DNA of 15,655 nt, from NCBI GenBank assembly GCA_021807965.1, contig JAKBCI010000011.1, positions 1 through 15,655 of the forward strand, given 5' to 3'. The notes under the pieces are model-generated. The model ran no database searches. It was not told the DNA's origin and was given only the letters and a program-made list of their open reading frames with translations. Each line of letters starts with the position of its first letter. The first letter of the stretch is position 1. The stretch comes from Actinomycetes bacterium (GTDB lineage Bacteria; Actinomycetota; Acidimicrobiia; Acidimicrobiales; RAAP-2). Shown here piece after piece: positions 8,181 through 14,844 of this stretch. The translations under genes and the position numbers were made by a program.

Positions 8181-9274
8181 GCGCGACTCGCTAGGTCGTA
8201 CGCCTCGAGGTGACGTTCGACGGACGTCGTCCACGTGAAGAGCTCCGCTCGCGCTCGGGCCTGCGCGCTGACCCGACGCCGCTCGTCGTTGGAGAAGGCG
8301 AGGATCTTCACGAGGGCCCCAGCGAGGCCGTCCTCGTCACCGGGAACGATCAGAAACGCCGCATCACCCGCGACGTCGGCCATGACGGTGCCCGACGAGG
8401 TGACCACCGGCGCACCGCAGGCCAAGGCCTCGAGCACCGGCAGCCCGAAGCCTTCGACGAAGGAGGGGTAGGCGACGGCGCGCGCACGGCGCAGCAGTGC
8501 CGGCAGTTCGGCGTCACTGACGAAACCCAGCTGGCGAATCCTCGATCGCGCCACGTGCCGGTCAACCGATTCCCCTAATTCGCGGCCCCAACCGGACTGG
8601 CCGGCAATCCACAGCTCGACGGTGGGATCAGTGCGCGCGAGGTGCGCGAACGCCCCGAGCAGCGTGGCGAGACCCTTTCGAGGCTCGATCGTGCCGACGA
8701 ACAACACGTACGGCACTGAGACCGGCTCGCTCACCGACCGCTCGTCCTCGGGCGCGAAGCGCTCCAGGTCAACTCCGTGAGGGGCAACGACGATGGGTCC
8801 GTGAGCCGGGAAGATCTCGCGCATCTGATTGGCGGTGAAGTCGCTGACGCAGATCAGCACCCGGGCGTGCCGCACTGCGTAGGCGATCGCCCGTCGAAAA
8901 AAGACCACCTTGGCGCGCTCGTGGAACTGGGGGTGCGTAAAGAAGGTTAGGTCGTGCACCGTAACGACGGCCGGCGTGGTGCCCCGGTGGGGCATCGTAT
9001 AGTGCGGCCCGTGCCAGACCGATGCGTCACGAGCCACGGTGGACTGTCCGAGTTGCCACGCTTCGACAATGAGACGCGAGGCGCGCCCATCGGGCACCAC
9101 GGGAGCAACCTCAGCATTGGGCGAGCACGCCCGCCAGCGCGCGACGTCACTACGGCGGGTCACCAGAACTAGCTCGGCGCCCGCCTCCGGGAGACGACGG
9201 GCGATTTCCATCACGTAGCGGCCCGCCCCCGCGACTCGGGTAGGCACCGCCGACGCGTCGAGCGCTATTCGCAT
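8177..9274 (-). CDS. GT4-family glycosyltransferase (mannosyltransferase-like)
   Basis: A 365-residue GT-B fold protein, a normal length for family GT4. The N-terminus MRIALDASAVPTRVAGAGRYV shows the glycine-rich acceptor loop. HGVDLERFAP (167-176), GTIEPRKGL (194-202, with the Arg/Lys that bind the donor diphosphate) and FVEGFGLPVLEALACG (272-287, the E-x7-E motif) form the donor site. It would transfer a sugar from a nucleotide donor, quite possibly GDP-mannose given the neighbours, onto a lipid-linked or oligosaccharide acceptor at the cytoplasmic membrane face. I chose the ATG at 9274 because GGGATGG lies just upstream; ATG at 9280 is nearly as good. Either start overlaps the end of the upstream GT4 gene by 10-16 bases, so translation is coupled. 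Confidence 0.9.
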   Translation of the reverse strand: MRIALDASAVPTRVAGAGRYVMEIARRLPEAGAELVLVTRRSDVARWRACSPNAEVAPVVPDGRASRLIVEAWQLGQSTVARDASVWHGPHYTMPHRGTTPAVVTVHDLTFFTHPQFHERAKVVFFRRAIAYAVRHARVLICVSDFTANQMREIFPAHGPIVVAPHGVDLERFAPEDERSVSEPVSVPYVLFVGTIEPRKGLATLLGAFAHLARTDPTVELWIAGQSGWGRELGESVDRHVARSRIRQLGFVSDAELPALLRRARAVAYPSFVEGFGLPVLEALACGAPVVTSSGTVMADVAGDAAFLIVPGDEDGLAGALVKILAFSNDERRRVSAQARARAELFTWTTSVERHLEAYDLASRA

Positions 9275-10329
9275 TGCCATCCCGCGAGATGGTCGAGCGC
9301 GCACTGACGCCAGGTCAGTGACGACACTGACGCGCGCCGCCGCGCCCGCGCGTCCGGCGACGTCGAGCGAGCTACGGCGCGCCGCAGCGTCGCGGCAATA
9401 TCGTCAACGTCAAGGGGGTCGGCGAGGTCGACCTCACCGTTGGTCGCCACGCTCGGCGTGGTGGTGCTCGCCACAACCCGCGAACCCTCCGCGAGGGCTT
9501 CGACCGGCGGCAGTCCCCATCCCTCCAGTAGCGGCACGTACGCGACGACGGTGGCGTCGCGCAACAAACCGCGCAACATGGAACGCGCCACTGGTCCGAG
9601 CACCGTCGCATCGCCCACGTCCACGGCACCCCAGCCACTGGGCCCGACGATCACGAGCGGCCCGAGCGCCGCGTCCGCAGATCGCGCAATCCCGTGAGCC
9701 TGAACGAGTCGACGGAGATTCTTTCGCGGTTCGCGGGTTCCGGCGTAAAGGGTAAAGGGGCCAGCGACGCCGGCTCGACCCAGGAGTCGGGCCACGTCCG
9801 CCGGTGGCGCCGCCTCCGTTCGGTCATCGATGCCGAGCCGAACCGGGTGCAGACGCGAACGATCCATGCCTTCGTCCACCAGTCGATCGTCCAGGCCGGG
9901 CGAGGACGTGAAGACACGCAGGTCGCTTCGCCGCATGAGCAGCGCGAGACGTTGCTCGTGAAAGCGACGTCCTCGCGCCGTGGCGGCGTCGGGTTCATCG
10001 CGCCATAGCAGATCGTGGAGCGCCACCGAGTGAACGGCGTCGCTGCGGCCACCGCCGAATGGCCCGGCCATTGATGTGGCGTGGACGATCGCGGCCCCGC
10101 GAGGCACGCCGATGGCGCGGTACCGCCACGCGTACGTGAGTACCTCGGCGCGCAGCGGCACCCGGCGCAGCGCCACCTCGAGATTCGCGACGTGAGAACC
10201 CGTCGGTGCGAGACCGATGACGTCGCAGCGACCGAGGGACGCGAGTCCGCTCACGAGTCCGCGCACGTACGTGGCGATGCCCCCGGGCTGAGGCCGCGCC
10301 AGTTGGTCCATCGACAGAGCGATCGTCAC
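9265..10329 (-). CDS. GT4-family glycosyltransferase
   Basis: A 354-residue GT-B fold protein. The N-terminal PQPGGIATYVRGL (13-25) is the acceptor-side glycine loop. GTREPRKNL (197-205) carries the Arg/Lys pair that binds the donor phosphates. LLEGWGLPPVEALAEGSRVVAS (from 267) is the E-x7-E sugar-nucleotide motif, with Trp in place of the usual Phe. The enzyme is related to, but clearly distinct from, the next gene (8177-9274), as expected for consecutive steps in assembling one glycan. The GTG start (10327-10329) overlaps the TGA of the preceding gene as GTGA. Sugar and linkage cannot be told from the sequence. Confidence 0.88.
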   Translation of the reverse strand: MTIALSMDQLARPQPGGIATYVRGLVSGLASLGRCDVIGLAPTGSHVANLEVALRRVPLRAEVLTYAWRYRAIGVPRGAAIVHATSMAGPFGGGRSDAVHSVALHDLLWRDEPDAATARGRRFHEQRLALLMRRSDLRVFTSSPGLDDRLVDEGMDRSRLHPVRLGIDDRTEAAPPADVARLLGRAGVAGPFTLYAGTREPRKNLRRLVQAHGIARSADAALGPLVIVGPSGWGAVDVGDATVLGPVARSMLRGLLRDATVVAYVPLLEGWGLPPVEALAEGSRVVASTTTPSVATNGEVDLADPLDVDDIAATLRRAVARSTSPDARARRRASVSSLTWRQCALDHLAGWQCE

Positions 10330-11336
10330 GAGTCCCAGCCTCGCACGACGTCGCCGTACAGATCGAGGTAGGCCCCCGCGACACTACTGGGCGAGAAATC
10401 CAGGGCGCGCGAGCGCCCGGCCGCCACCGCGAGCGCCCGATGCTGCTCGTTATTCCACAACGCGTCGACCTGCTCAACCACGGCCGCGTCGGACTCAGCC
10501 AGAATTGCCGCTCCGGCCAGAAGTTCCCGATTGATCGGTGTCGACCGCGTAATCGTTGGCACGCCCGCGCCCAGCGCGGCTATCGCGAAGGACGGAAATC
10601 GCGCGCCGTCGGATATATGCACGACCACCCGCGCCGCACCGAGAACCTCGCGGGCGTCGCGCCGAGGACGCAGTTCGATGCTTCGGACGGCGGTGCTACG
10701 AATCCGCGCGGCCGCTGCGGCACTCGTGAGCGCCACCAGCCGCGTGTCGAGGCGATCCGCGGCCGCGGCGAGCGACGGTGCGAGGCGCACGAAGTGCTCG
10801 ACGTCGCCCGTGACGTTTACCACCAGCTCGTCGCCATCTACGTTGGGCGCGACGAGGGGCACGGCCGGCGACACCACGACGACGCGGTCTCGAGCGACCC
10901 CCAAGACCGCCAGCACCTCATCGCGGGCGACGTGGCTCGACGCGACGACGATGGCGCCACGAGCGACGAGTCGGCGAAGCTGCGCGCTGCGCTGGTTCAT
11001 CCGCGATTCGCCCCGCAGGGGGCGCAGATCATCGACGGTCACGATTTCGGGCACGCGCCGAGTCGGTGGCGTGATGACGCCGGCGACGTGGACGACGTCG
11101 ACGGTCGGTAGCAGCCGATCGAGTGAACGACCCATACCCCGGCGCCACCAGGGAGCCCAGAACCGGCGACACGCCAGGTGAACATCGCCCGTTCCGGCTC
11201 GCGACCGCGAATGAAACCGAACTAGCGCGCAGCCACCACGTGCGCTGAGGGCATCGGCGAGGTCGGTCATCGAATCGCCGAGCGATTCGAGTGAACCGTC
11301 AAGGTCTAGGCCGACGCGGATGGGGAGGGCCGTCAC
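10326..11336 (-). CDS. Divergent GT-B/GT4-like protein lacking the canonical donor motifs
   Basis: A 336-residue protein that resembles GT4 enzymes in length, in the alternation of hydrophobic strands and in its C-terminal segment. Where active relatives have the E-x7-E block, this protein reads ISDGARFPSFAIAALGAGVP (241-260): the layout PSF...ALGAGVP is kept but both glutamates are gone. The Gx[IT]EPRKx block is also missing; the equivalent place reads VNVTGDVEHFVRLA (173-186). Two Asp-rich spots, GLDLDG (9-14) and VTVDDLRPLRGE (99-110), remain. It may be an inactive partner of its neighbours, a carbohydrate-binding subunit, or a member of an outlying family with different catalysis. The GTG start overlaps the TGA of the serine hydrolase gene (GTGA). 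The frame shows no sign of decay. Confidence 0.65.
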   Translation of the reverse strand: MTALPIRVGLDLDGSLESLGDSMTDLADALSARGGCALVRFHSRSRAGTGDVHLACRRFWAPWWRRGMGRSLDRLLPTVDVVHVAGVITPPTRRVPEIVTVDDLRPLRGESRMNQRSAQLRRLVARGAIVVASSHVARDEVLAVLGVARDRVVVVSPAVPLVAPNVDGDELVVNVTGDVEHFVRLAPSLAAAADRLDTRLVALTSAAAAARIRSTAVRSIELRPRRDAREVLGAARVVVHISDGARFPSFAIAALGAGVPTITRSTPINRELLAGAAILAESDAAVVEQVDALWNNEQHRALAVAAGRSRALDFSPSSVAGAYLDLYGDVVRGWDS

Positions 11337-12151
11337 GACGCGCTCGCCAGGCGGCGCACGAACGACGTCCATTCGGGCCAGAGTGCCACGGCCCACGAAC
11401 CGAACGGCGTCGTCGTGGTAGCAACGACCGCGATACCTTCGCGCACGTTGAACAGCGCGAGGGCCCCGCTCTGCCCAAAATGACCGGCGCTGTCAGAGGG
11501 CCAGTCGCCCATCCAGTGGTGCTTCGAACCACGGATCTCGGGTCCGAGCCCCCACGGACAGGGGCGAAAGGCGCCAAAACCGGGCACGATGCCGTCGAGG
11601 TCACCGAGGAACGGGGAGAGGATGCGTTCACGGGTAGACGGGCTCAGGAGATCCGTCTTCAGCCAGGAGCCGACGAAAGTAGCGAGATCCCTCGTGGATC
11701 CCGCGACGCCCGCCGACGGCCGCCCCACCAGTTCACTCGTGGCCATGGCCAGCGGTTCGAAGACTCGTTCGCCGAGCCAGCGCGACGGCACGACGCCGTC
11801 GGCCACGGCGTCAACGGCCCGATCGACCGCGACGTTTGAGTAGACGCGCCGCGTACCGACGGGAACCGTGCGATCGGTGGCTTCGAGACCGAAACCCCCG
11901 CTGTGGGACAAGAGGTGTGCGAGCGTCGCACCCGTCGAATCAACCTCTTGTTCGTAGCGGCATCGTCCGTCGTCCACGTCAATGCCCACCGCCATCGCCA
12001 CGACGAGCTTGGACACTGATGCCCACGGCCGTCGCGCCGCCACGTCGCCACAGTGCGCCACCTCGACCACGGCGCCGCCGTCGAGTCGCATCACGACCGC
12101 CGCACTGGAGCCGGGCCAGTCCTCACAGAGTCGCGACTCGTCCACAGACAT
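11333..12151 (-). CDS. Serine hydrolase, beta-lactamase/penicillin-binding-protein fold
   Basis: A 272-residue protein with all three signatures of the class C beta-lactamase/DD-peptidase-like family. SVSK at 45-48 holds the nucleophile Ser45 and Lys48, YSN at 104-106 is the YxN motif, and GHFGQSG near the C-terminus is the HxG/KTG equivalent. LLSHSGGFG (80-88) is the typical loop after the first motif. There is no clear signal peptide, and the protein is short for the family (usually about 350 or more), so a cytoplasmic esterase or amidase role is possible. It is the first gene of the seven-gene minus-strand operon, so it may trim or deacylate the same surface polymer, but that is inference. 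The start is ATG at 12149-12151; the frame stays open upstream into the cofD region, but that part is antisense to cofD. Confidence 0.8.
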   Translation of the reverse strand: MSVDESRLCEDWPGSSAAVVMRLDGGAVVEVAHCGDVAARRPWASVSKLVVAMAVGIDVDDGRCRYEQEVDSTGATLAHLLSHSGGFGLEATDRTVPVGTRRVYSNVAVDRAVDAVADGVVPSRWLGERVFEPLAMATSELVGRPSAGVAGSTRDLATFVGSWLKTDLLSPSTRERILSPFLGDLDGIVPGFGAFRPCPWGLGPEIRGSKHHWMGDWPSDSAGHFGQSGALALFNVREGIAVVATTTTPFGSWAVALWPEWTSFVRRLASAS

Positions 12152-12165
12152 TGATGCTAGGAGCC

Positions 12166-12171
12166 AATCTA
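12166..12171 (-). promoter_or_regulatory. Probable -10 element for the serine hydrolase/glycan operon
   Basis: On the minus strand TAGATT at 12171-12166 is identical to the proposed ftsH -10 hexamer. It predicts a start site near 12159 and a leader of only about 8-9 bases before the ATG at 12151. A second weak hexamer, TAGCAT (12159-12154), lies closer to the ATG. There is no obvious ribosome-binding site in the leader. It overlaps the cofD -10 element on the opposite strand. Confidence 0.45.
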
Positions 12172-12175
12172 GAGT
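12170..12175 (+). promoter_or_regulatory. Probable -10 element for cofD, giving a leaderless transcript
   Basis: TAGAGT at 12170-12175 ends seven bases before the cofD GTG at 12183, so the mRNA would start at or very near the start codon. It shares the palindrome TCTAGA (12168-12173) with the divergent -10 on the other strand. No clear -35 box is visible. Confidence 0.45.
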
Positions 12176-12182
12176 GCCTAGG

Positions 12183-13097
12183 GTGATCACGGTACTGTGT
12201 GGCGGCGTTGGAGCGGCTCGCTTGCTGCGCGTATTGCGACACGCTCGTCTCGATGTCCCTTTGACGGCCGTGGTGAACGTTGGCGACGATCTTGTCCTGC
12301 ACGGTTTAACTATCTGTCCAGACTTGGACACCATCCTGTACACGCTGGCCGGCCTGAACAACGAGTCAACCGGTTGGGGTCTGCGCGACGACAGTTTTCG
12401 GGCGATGGAAGCGCTCGAGATCCTCGGGGGTGAAGCGTGGTTTCGTCTGGGTGACCACGACCTCGCCACCCACCTGTACCGCAGCCAGCGCTTGGTTGAG
12501 GGGGCAACCAAGACCGTGGTCACCGCGGAGCTCGTCGCGCGGCTCGGCGTTGAGGTTGATCTGTTGCCGGTCACCGACGACCCCGTGGCCACCGTGTTCG
12601 CCACTGCGTTGGGTCCCCTGACGTTTCAGGAGTACTTCGTGCGCCACCATCACGCGGTTCCGGTCCTCGCCATCGACGTGGTTGGCGCCACGCAGGCCCG
12701 GGCCACCGACGCGGCGCTCGCCGCGCTGGAGCACGCGCGGCGCATCGTCATCGCCCCCTCGAATCCGCTCATCTCGATCGATCCGATCTTGCGGATTCCC
12801 GGTATACGCGACGTCCTACGTAGCCGACGCGACGACGTCGTGGCCGTCTCGCCCATCGTCAACGGCTCCGCCCTGAAGGGACCCGCGGACCGACTGCTGG
12901 CCGAGCTGCACTACGACGTCAGTTGCGTAGGCGTCGCCGACTTCTACGGGGACCTGGTTGGCACGTGGATCATCGACGACGCCGACGCTCGGCACGCTGA
13001 CGCACTACGCGAGCGGGGCCACACGGTGCGCGTTACCTCGACTATCATGGGTACGACCGGTGCCGATACGCGCTTGGCGGCGGCGGTGCTGTCGTGA
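12183..13097 (+). CDS. cofD: 2-phospho-L-lactate (or phosphoenolpyruvate) transferase CofD/FbiA of F420 biosynthesis
   Basis: CofD joins a three-carbon phosphoacid, delivered as an activated guanylyl derivative, to the deazaflavin Fo, giving F420-0 or dehydro-F420-0. The 304-residue protein has GGVGAA (7-12), NVGDD (32-36), ICPDLDT (44-50), STGWGLRDD (62-70) and WFRLGDHDLATHLYR (86-100), which together form the Fo and GDP pocket of the family. SNPLISIDPIL lies further on. I chose the GTG at 12183 because it is followed at once by the VITVLCGGVG strand that begins the fold, and it fits the leaderless promoter; the longer frame upstream is antisense to the hydrolase gene. In Actinobacteria the physiological substrate is thought to be phosphoenolpyruvate. 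The last bases overlap the cofE start as GTGA. Confidence 0.95.
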   Translation: MITVLCGGVGAARLLRVLRHARLDVPLTAVVNVGDDLVLHGLTICPDLDTILYTLAGLNNESTGWGLRDDSFRAMEALEILGGEAWFRLGDHDLATHLYRSQRLVEGATKTVVTAELVARLGVEVDLLPVTDDPVATVFATALGPLTFQEYFVRHHHAVPVLAIDVVGATQARATDAALAALEHARRIVIAPSNPLISIDPILRIPGIRDVLRSRRDDVVAVSPIVNGSALKGPADRLLAELHYDVSCVGVADFYGDLVGTWIIDDADARHADALRERGHTVRVTSTIMGTTGADTRLAAAVLS

Positions 13098-13822
13098 GTG
13101 CCCTCCCGCGGCCAACGAGCGTTCTCATCATTCCCGTGGTGCTGCGCGCACCGGTTACGGCCGAAAGTGACCTCGCCACTCTCGTGCTCGACGCAGTGAC
13201 CCAACAAGGTGACGAGATTCTCGATCTCGATCTCCTCGTGGTGACGAGCAAGGTTGTCGCCAAGTCCGAAGGGCGCGTCGTTCCCTTTGACGGCAGCGAC
13301 GAGTCCAAGCTCGCCATCATCGAATCCGAGTCGCGGCGCGTCCTGCGCCGACGCGGTACCCTGCGCATCACCGAGACGAGTCATGGCTTCATCAACGCCA
13401 ATGCGGGCGTGGACCTCTCAAATACGGAACCCGGAACCGCGGTGCTGCTACCGGTCGATCCGGACCGATCGGCCCGACGGCTCCGCGCAGCGCTGCGCCA
13501 CCGCAGCGGCCTCGACGTCGCCGTCGTGATCACCGACACGTTTGGTCGAGCCTGGCGACACGGTGTCACCGACGTGGCCATCGGAGCCGCCGGCCTGCGA
13601 GTCGTGCTCGATCTGCGCGGAACCTCCGACGCCAACGGGCGAGTGCTCGAGGCAACTGAGATCGCGATCGCCGACGAAGTGGCTGGCGCGGCCAACCTCG
13701 TGCTCGGCAAGGCGTCCGGCACACCGTTCGCCATCGTTCGTGGCCTCGACCGACGTTACTTCGGCGAGGGCTCCGTGGCCCACGACATCGTGCGCCCGGT
13801 CAACGGCGATCTCTTCCGCTAG
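13094..13822 (+). CDS. cofE: Coenzyme F420-0:L-glutamate ligase CofE (single-domain)
   Basis: CofE uses GTP to add gamma-linked glutamates to F420-0. The 242-residue protein is about the length of the archaeal enzyme. Visible family motifs are VTSKVVAKSEGR (50-61), GFINANAGVDLSN (98-110), ITDTFGRAWRHG (146-157) and LGKASGTPFAIVRG (204-217), which build the metal, GTP and F420 sites. Mycobacterial FbiB is nearly twice as long, with a C-terminal FMN nitroreductase-fold domain that reduces dehydro-F420; that domain is absent here and is not encoded next door. The GTG start lies inside the cofD stop (GTGA), so the two genes form one translationally coupled operon. The gene ends one base before the convergent guanylyltransferase gene. 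Confidence 0.95.
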   Translation: MSALPRPTSVLIIPVVLRAPVTAESDLATLVLDAVTQQGDEILDLDLLVVTSKVVAKSEGRVVPFDGSDESKLAIIESESRRVLRRRGTLRITETSHGFINANAGVDLSNTEPGTAVLLPVDPDRSARRLRAALRHRSGLDVAVVITDTFGRAWRHGVTDVAIGAAGLRVVLDLRGTSDANGRVLEATEIAIADEVAGAANLVLGKASGTPFAIVRGLDRRYFGEGSVAHDIVRPVNGDLFR

Positions 13823-13823
13823 C

Positions 13824-14843
13824 TCACACCCCACCGAGGCGAACGTCGCCGCGCAGCACTGAGCCAGCGGCGACGCGCTCGTTCGCGCCGACCACGCACG
13901 TGGGACCAAGCTGTGCGTACTCGCCTACCACGGCGTCGGGGCCGACAATCGACCAGCGCACTTCGGCGCCCTCAGCGACCGTCGCGCCGGGCAGCAGCAC
14001 GGCCCGTTCGACGACGGCGCCGTGACCCACGCGGCACTCCCGATCGATCACCGCGTTGATGAGGGTGGCCGACTCGCTCACGTGGCTGGAGGCGTGCCTC
14101 CACGAACCGTCCACGATCGAGGGTACGTTGCGACCGTCGCGCCCCTTCAGGATGTCCACGTTCGCCTGGAGGTAGGCGTGCGGCGTGCCCGTGTCCAGCC
14201 AGTACGCGTCGTCGGCCATCGCGTAGAGCTCACCGCTCGCGGCCAACGACGGAAACGTCTCGCGTTCGACGCTGACGCGCCCCGACGGTATCCGATCCAG
14301 CACCGCCGGTTCGAAGACGTAGGTTCCGGCGTTGATGAGGTTCGTGGGCGCCTCCTCGCGCGGAGGCTTCTCCACGAAGGCGAGCACCCGGCCCTCGGGC
14401 GTGGTCGACACCACGCCAAAGAGCGACGGGTCCACGACGGGGTGCAGGGCGATGGTGCCGATCGCGCCCCGACGCCGGTGAAAGTCGAGCAGGGCTGTCA
14501 CGTCGAGGTCCGTCACGACGTCGCCATTGACCACGATGAACGTGTCGGCAATGCCCGACGAGGTCGCGGCGAATCGGATGGCCCCCGCCGTGTCCAGCGG
14601 CTCGGACTCCACCGCGTACGTGACCTTGATGCCCGCGATGACGTCATCGGGGTAGGCGGCGATGAACTGATCGGGCAGATACCCGAGGGACAGCACTACG
14701 TCGGTCACCCCGTGACGAGCGAGGTTCTCCAGCGCGCACTCGATCATCGGCACCCCCACCAGCGGCAGCATCTGCTTGGGCGTCTCGTAGGTCAGTGGGC
14801 GAAGGCGCGTGCCCATGCCGCCGACGAGGATGACGGCCTGCAA
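13824..14843 (-). CDS. manC: Sugar-nucleotide pyrophosphorylase, probable mannose-1-phosphate guanylyltransferase
   Basis: The enzyme makes a nucleotide sugar, most likely GDP-mannose from mannose-1-phosphate and GTP. The 339-residue protein has the activating loop GGMGTRLRPLTYETPKQMLP (8-27), NGDVVTDLD (106-114) for the metal ion, FVEKP (156-160), NAGTYVF (171-177) and LDTGTP (216-221). After residue about 245 comes a repeat-rich left-handed beta-helix tail (SESATLINAVIDRECRVG and similar turns). Specificity for glucose-1-phosphate with dTTP or UTP cannot be excluded from motifs alone. The GDP reading rests on the RMD-like gene nearby and on the usual actinobacterial context beside F420 genes. 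The start is a TTG at 14841-14843 with GAAGGG five bases upstream, one base after the stop of the previous gene, so the two are probably co-transcribed. Confidence 0.85.
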   Translation of the reverse strand: MQAVILVGGMGTRLRPLTYETPKQMLPLVGVPMIECALENLARHGVTDVVLSLGYLPDQFIAAYPDDVIAGIKVTYAVESEPLDTAGAIRFAATSSGIADTFIVVNGDVVTDLDVTALLDFHRRRGAIGTIALHPVVDPSLFGVVSTTPEGRVLAFVEKPPREEAPTNLINAGTYVFEPAVLDRIPSGRVSVERETFPSLAASGELYAMADDAYWLDTGTPHAYLQANVDILKGRDGRNVPSIVDGSWRHASSHVSESATLINAVIDRECRVGHGAVVERAVLLPGATVAEGAEVRWSIVGPDAVVGEYAQLGPTCVVGANERVAAGSVLRGDVRLGGV

Positions 14844-14844
14844 G

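Noticed and set aside
11333..12151. Serine hydrolase considered as an antibiotic-resistance beta-lactamase
   Set aside because: The HFG third motif, short length, absence of an export signal and operon context fit a general serine hydrolase better; no resistance-specific feature is visible.
12152..12604. N-terminal extension of the serine hydrolase to an upstream ATG at 12604
   Set aside because: The extension would be antisense to the conserved part of cofD, and the family fold begins just after the ATG at 12151.
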